This document shows positions 6,374 to 9,237 of a DNA stretch of 9,237 bases, in pieces. The notes beneath the pieces are model-generated. The model ran no database searches, was not told where the DNA came from, and worked only from the letters and a program-made list of their open reading frames with translations. Location of the stretch: positions 1 to 9,237 of the forward strand of contig JAHEEB010000107.1 of NCBI GenBank assembly GCA_024640925.1. Direction: 5' to 3'. Positions within the stretch are counted from its first letter, which is position 1. Each line of letters starts with the position of its first letter. Position numbers and translations under genes: made by a program. This DNA is from Bacteroidota bacterium (lineage in GTDB: Bacteria > Bacteroidota > Bacteroidia > Bacteroidales > UBA10428).

Positions 6374-7981
6374 TTAATATCCCGGGTTCTGTGTAAGAAT
6401 ACCACCCATTCCATCAATTGCTGATTGGGGAATCGGTAAAAGAATTGCTGTAGAAGGCGAAGCTTCAGCTTTCTCATCTTTTGGAAGCAGGAAAGTGCCA
6501 AAACGTATCATATCTTGCCTGCGATGACCTTCCCAAAATAATTCCCTTCCTCTTTCAGCAAGTATATCTTCCAATTCCAAAGTTGATAATTCAGGAGCCT
6601 TTCTCTTTGTTCTAAGTTCATTAACCAGAGTCTTTGCACCAGCTAAATCTCCTGTACGTGCCAGACACTCGGCTTTCATTAATATCACATCGGCATATCT
6701 CCAAATAAGAAAATCATTTGGAGTTCGTTTGATATTAACAGGAGTTTCCCTGATTGGATATTTGTAAACACGAACCCCCATAGACTCATTAGAAGCATCT
6801 AATGACCAGTCAAATGTAAAAAATAAGGGAGCTCCACTACGGTCAAAAAGTGAGTCCCCACTTACATCATATTGTTGTCCATAGTTGAATCCAAGAACAA
6901 CAGCAGAATATGAATATATTGAACTGTCAACCCATCGGCTATCCTTAGCTGTATCTGTACCATTAACCCAGACATCCTCCAGATACTGACCCGGAGCCAT
7001 ACATCCATTCCAGTTCGAAGCTGCTCCACCTAAAGTCTGAGCATAATGAAATGTTGGGGTTGCCCATACTACCTTATCATCAAGACCATAATCATCATTG
7101 TCATCAAGTACTGCAACAAATATGGCTTCATCATCAGCCGCTTTATAATTAACATCATTATCTACCTTAAACATATTAAAATAATTATTAGCCAAACCAT
7201 AATTTCCCAGATCAATAATCTGATTCAGGTAAATAAGGCAAGAATCCCAACCGGAAATTCCAGTATATACTTCCTTATTTATATATAGTTTTGCAAGCAG
7301 CATTAATCCGGCATCACTTGTTGGTTCTCCATATCCTGCAACCTTATAATCTTCAGCGCCAGAAGCAGCGTTCCTTTCTTTCATGTATGGAAGAACTGAT
7401 TTTACAATACTTACCATTCTGTAAAAACCATCATTTCCTTCAAAAATTGTAGGCGGAATAGAAAAATCGAGGTTAAAAGGGTCTCTTACAGGATATTTTC
7501 GATACAAATCATACATATTATATTCATAAAATGCTCTGAGAAATTTTGCCTGGGCACGATATGTTTTCAAATATTCTTCATCCGTTGCAGTTTCTACCCC
7601 CAGATTGAGTAAGGAGATATTACATAAAGATATGGCTGTATTTAAGGCATTCCAGGTTGCTACAACATCTCTGTGCTGTGGTGTCCATTCATGAAGATAA
7701 TCAGCTTGCCAAACCCCACCATCAAACCAGTCACTTCCACGTGTTGGAAAACATAGTTCATCGGAAGTTGCCTCCTGAAATCCCCAAACGCTCTCTCTCA
7801 TCCATAATCCACGAAGTTGTCCTATTGGAGCGGCCATTACGCTTGGTAATAAGTTTGGATCGGAGGTCACTGCATTATCAGTGAGTTCGTCGAGAATTTC
7901 TTCATCTAAGGAACATGAATCGATAAGTAGAAAGCTCATCAACATGATCCCAACTATTTTAAAGTTCAATATTTTTTTCAT
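6374..7981 (-). CDS. SusD/RagB family nutrient-uptake outer-membrane lipoprotein
   Basis: This 535-residue protein has a lipoprotein signal (LIDSC, Cys23) followed by SLDEE, an acidic stretch of the kind that sends Bacteroidota lipoproteins to the cell surface. SusD landmarks appear in order: TSDELCFPTRGSDWFDGG (~72-89); the helical block TYRAQAKFLRAFYEYNMYDLY (140-160, TPR-like); WRYADVILMKAECLARTGD (427-445); ILAERGRELFWEGHRRQDMIRFG (473-495); and the typical ending LPIPQSAIDGMGGILTQNPGY. SusD proteins sit as a lid on the SusC barrel and bind the glycan before import. The two GH13 genes downstream suggest an alpha-glucan ligand. It starts 21 bp after the SusC stop, so the two are surely cotranscribed. 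An Asp-rich loop (LDDNDDYGLDD, 292-302) might bind a cation, but that is speculative. Confidence 0.95.
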   Translation of the reverse strand: MKKILNFKIVGIMLMSFLLIDSCSLDEEILDELTDNAVTSDPNLLPSVMAAPIGQLRGLWMRESVWGFQEATSDELCFPTRGSDWFDGGVWQADYLHEWTPQHRDVVATWNALNTAISLCNISLLNLGVETATDEEYLKTYRAQAKFLRAFYEYNMYDLYRKYPVRDPFNLDFSIPPTIFEGNDGFYRMVSIVKSVLPYMKERNAASGAEDYKVAGYGEPTSDAGLMLLAKLYINKEVYTGISGWDSCLIYLNQIIDLGNYGLANNYFNMFKVDNDVNYKAADDEAIFVAVLDDNDDYGLDDKVVWATPTFHYAQTLGGAASNWNGCMAPGQYLEDVWVNGTDTAKDSRWVDSSIYSYSAVVLGFNYGQQYDVSGDSLFDRSGAPLFFTFDWSLDASNESMGVRVYKYPIRETPVNIKRTPNDFLIWRYADVILMKAECLARTGDLAGAKTLVNELRTKRKAPELSTLELEDILAERGRELFWEGHRRQDMIRFGTFLLPKDEKAEASPSTAILLPIPQSAIDGMGGILTQNPGY

Positions 7982-8002
7982 GATTCAATATTATTTCTGG
8001 TT

Positions 8003-9237
8003 TTAGAAGGTAACATTAAATCCGGCCAGGAAGGTCCGGGATTTTGGATAATTAGATACATCGATTCCAAAGGAACGTATATCATTCATATCGGTTGAGG
8101 TTGTGACATCGGGATCATATCCTTTGTATTTAGTGAATACAAGTAGATTCGAACCGCTTAAGTAAAAGCGAACTTTACTTATGTATTTGCTTTCTTTAAA
8201 GTCATAAGTATACCCTAACGTAGCACTGCTAATACGAACAAAAGATCCATCTTCGATGTATCTATCTGAAACTGTCGCAGTATATTTATAGGAAACATCA
8301 TCATCTGCAAATCGCTGTAGAGTATTTCTTGCCTGGTTGAGATTTGTTTTATCGAGTAACAATGCCGTGTTGTTGAAGATTTTGTTACCATGCCTTCCCT
8401 CAATAAATAAACTCAAATCGAATCTTTTATAGGAAAAGGTGTTGTTAATGCTCCAGGTAAACTTCGGTTGTGGGTTTCCGAGGTATGTTAATGAATCTTG
8501 CTTTTTGCTGTTTTTTAAATATATTACATTCCCGGCAGGAGAAATAGAATCTATTTTTCTTCCATAAAACACGTTCATCGGTTGATCGCTGGTAATAACC
8601 TGTGCATAAGCACCTGTTAATCCCTGCCCGGATGCATATCCGGTGGCATATTGAGTTGCTGGTAAATTTTTAACAATATTATTGAGAATTGTTGCACTTG
8701 CGTTTACTTCCCATTTCATATCATTAGTGGCTAATATTACTCCATTAAGGCTAAATTCAATTCCCTTATTAATAATTTTACATGAATCAACATTCTTTAC
8801 CACAGTTGCTGTTGGCGAACCTGCAGGTGTAGGTATCGGTAAAAGTATATCTGTTGTTACTTTTTTGAAAAGATCAACTGACCCGGATAATCTTCCGTCG
8901 AAAAATCCAAAATCAATTCCTGCATTGGTTGAGGTAGTTGTTTCCCAAGTGATGTCATAATTTGGGGTTCGGTTAATTCCTAAACCTAAAATTTGTTCTC
9001 CATCAATAATGGCCTTATTTGTGGTATTAAAAGAATACAGATATCTCGAATTCTTCGTACCTATTTCTGAATTCCCGGTTTGTCCCCATCCTAATCTAAG
9101 TTTCAGATTGCTGAATATATTCAGGTTACTGATAAACTTTTCTTCCGATAATCTGTAGGCAAAAGCAAGGGAGGGAAAATACCCATATTTGTTGTTTTCC
9201 CCAAATTTTGATGATCCATCAGCTCTTAGGGTAGTTG
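8003..9237 (-). CDS. SusC/RagA family TonB-linked outer-membrane transporter (C-terminal part; start outside window)
   Basis: The minus-strand frame is open from the window edge to TAA at 8005-8003, giving about 410 C-terminal residues of a protein that is usually near 1000. Recognisable SusC barrel signatures are RADGSSKFGENNKYGYFPS (9226-9170), LKLRLGWGQTGNSEIG (9106-9059) and PNYDITWETTTSTNAGIDFG (8965-8906). The last strand, FLAGFNVTF, ends in an aromatic residue as outer-membrane barrels do. A GTG at 8803 is internal, since the family motifs continue upstream of it. The carboxypeptidase-like N-terminal domain, plug and TonB box lie outside the window. Its role is energised import of the oligosaccharide captured by the adjacent SusD. 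It is the first operon gene visible, and the promoter must lie beyond 9237. Confidence 0.95.
   Translation of the reverse strand, partial: TTLRADGSSKFGENNKYGYFPSLAFAYRLSEEKFISNLNIFSNLKLRLGWGQTGNSEIGTKNSRYLYSFNTTNKAIIDGEQILGLGINRTPNYDITWETTTSTNAGIDFGFFDGRLSGSVDLFKKVTTDILLPIPTPAGSPTATVVKNVDSCKIINKGIEFSLNGVILATNDMKWEVNASATILNNIVKNLPATQYATGYASGQGLTGAYAQVITSDQPMNVFYGRKIDSISPAGNVIYLKNSKKQDSLTYLGNPQPKFTWSINNTFSYKRFDLSLFIEGRHGNKIFNNTALLLDKTNLNQARNTLQRFADDDVSYKYTATVSDRYIEDGSFVRISSATLGYTYDFKESKYISKVRFYLSGSNLLVFTKYKGYDPDVTTSTDMNDIRSFGIDVSNYPKSRTFLAGFNVTF

Noticed and set aside
6277..6501. Minus-strand open frame of 74 codons overlapping the 3' end of the SusD gene and the following gap
   Set aside because: It is out of frame with SusD, whose C-terminal motif through QNPGY is intact, and its product has no recognisable features. 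The arms of the intercistronic hairpin account for part of its sequence.
7046..7884. Plus-strand open frames antisense to the SusD gene
   Set aside because: The products are Ile/Asn- or His-rich without domain signatures, and the opposite frame is a clear SusD.
8003..8803. A separate short gene starting at GTG 8803
   Set aside because: The frame stays open to the window edge with classic SusC motifs upstream, so this is the tail of a larger transporter gene.

Overview
This AT-rich window looks like chromosomal DNA of a Bacteroidota species that has both a type IX secretion system (T9SS) and starch-type polysaccharide foraging. The evidence is a protein with SprB-like repeats and a gliding-motility-type C-terminal domain, a PorP/SprF-family protein, a SusC/SusD pair and several lipoprotein signal peptides. 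Genes lack clear Shine-Dalgarno sequences and have A/T-rich leaders, as is usual in the phylum. A lineage such as Marinilabiliales, Cytophagales or Flavobacteriia would fit, but the sequence alone does not decide.

Left module, plus strand, 1-2414. It opens inside a large secreted surface protein. At least four tandem ~75-residue SprB-like repeats are followed by a type-B T9SS C-terminal domain ending at 1286. After 117 bp comes a complete PorP/SprF-family outer-membrane protein (1404-2414). In Flavobacterium johnsoniae, SprF-like proteins are needed to secrete the adjacent type-B-CTD protein, so the two genes are probably a cargo and its dedicated partner.

Right module, minus strand, 9237-2568. 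This is a polysaccharide-utilisation operon read right to left: the C-terminal part of a SusC/RagA TonB-dependent transporter (running off the window), a SusD/RagB surface glycan-binding lipoprotein, a 769-residue multidomain GH13 lipoprotein and a 460-residue GH13 lipoprotein. Gaps are 21, 99 and 14 bp. The 99-bp gap after susD contains a perfect 14-bp hairpin, and the operon ends at a clear minus-strand terminator (2491-2518). Both enzymes keep the GH13 catalytic triad, so the target is most likely an alpha-glucan such as starch, glycogen or maltodextrin. No SusE/SusF-like gene and no SusR-type regulator lies inside the window.

The two modules converge on the 153-bp gap 2415-2567. I see no RNA gene, CRISPR array, insertion sequence or phage element, and no gene-free stretch longer than about 150 bp. 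I did not find a clearly undescribed system. The most interesting points are the SprB-like cargo/PorP pairing, the SusCD operon with GH13 genes where SusE/F would be expected, the post-susD hairpin and the non-consensus GH13 motif residues of the larger amylase.
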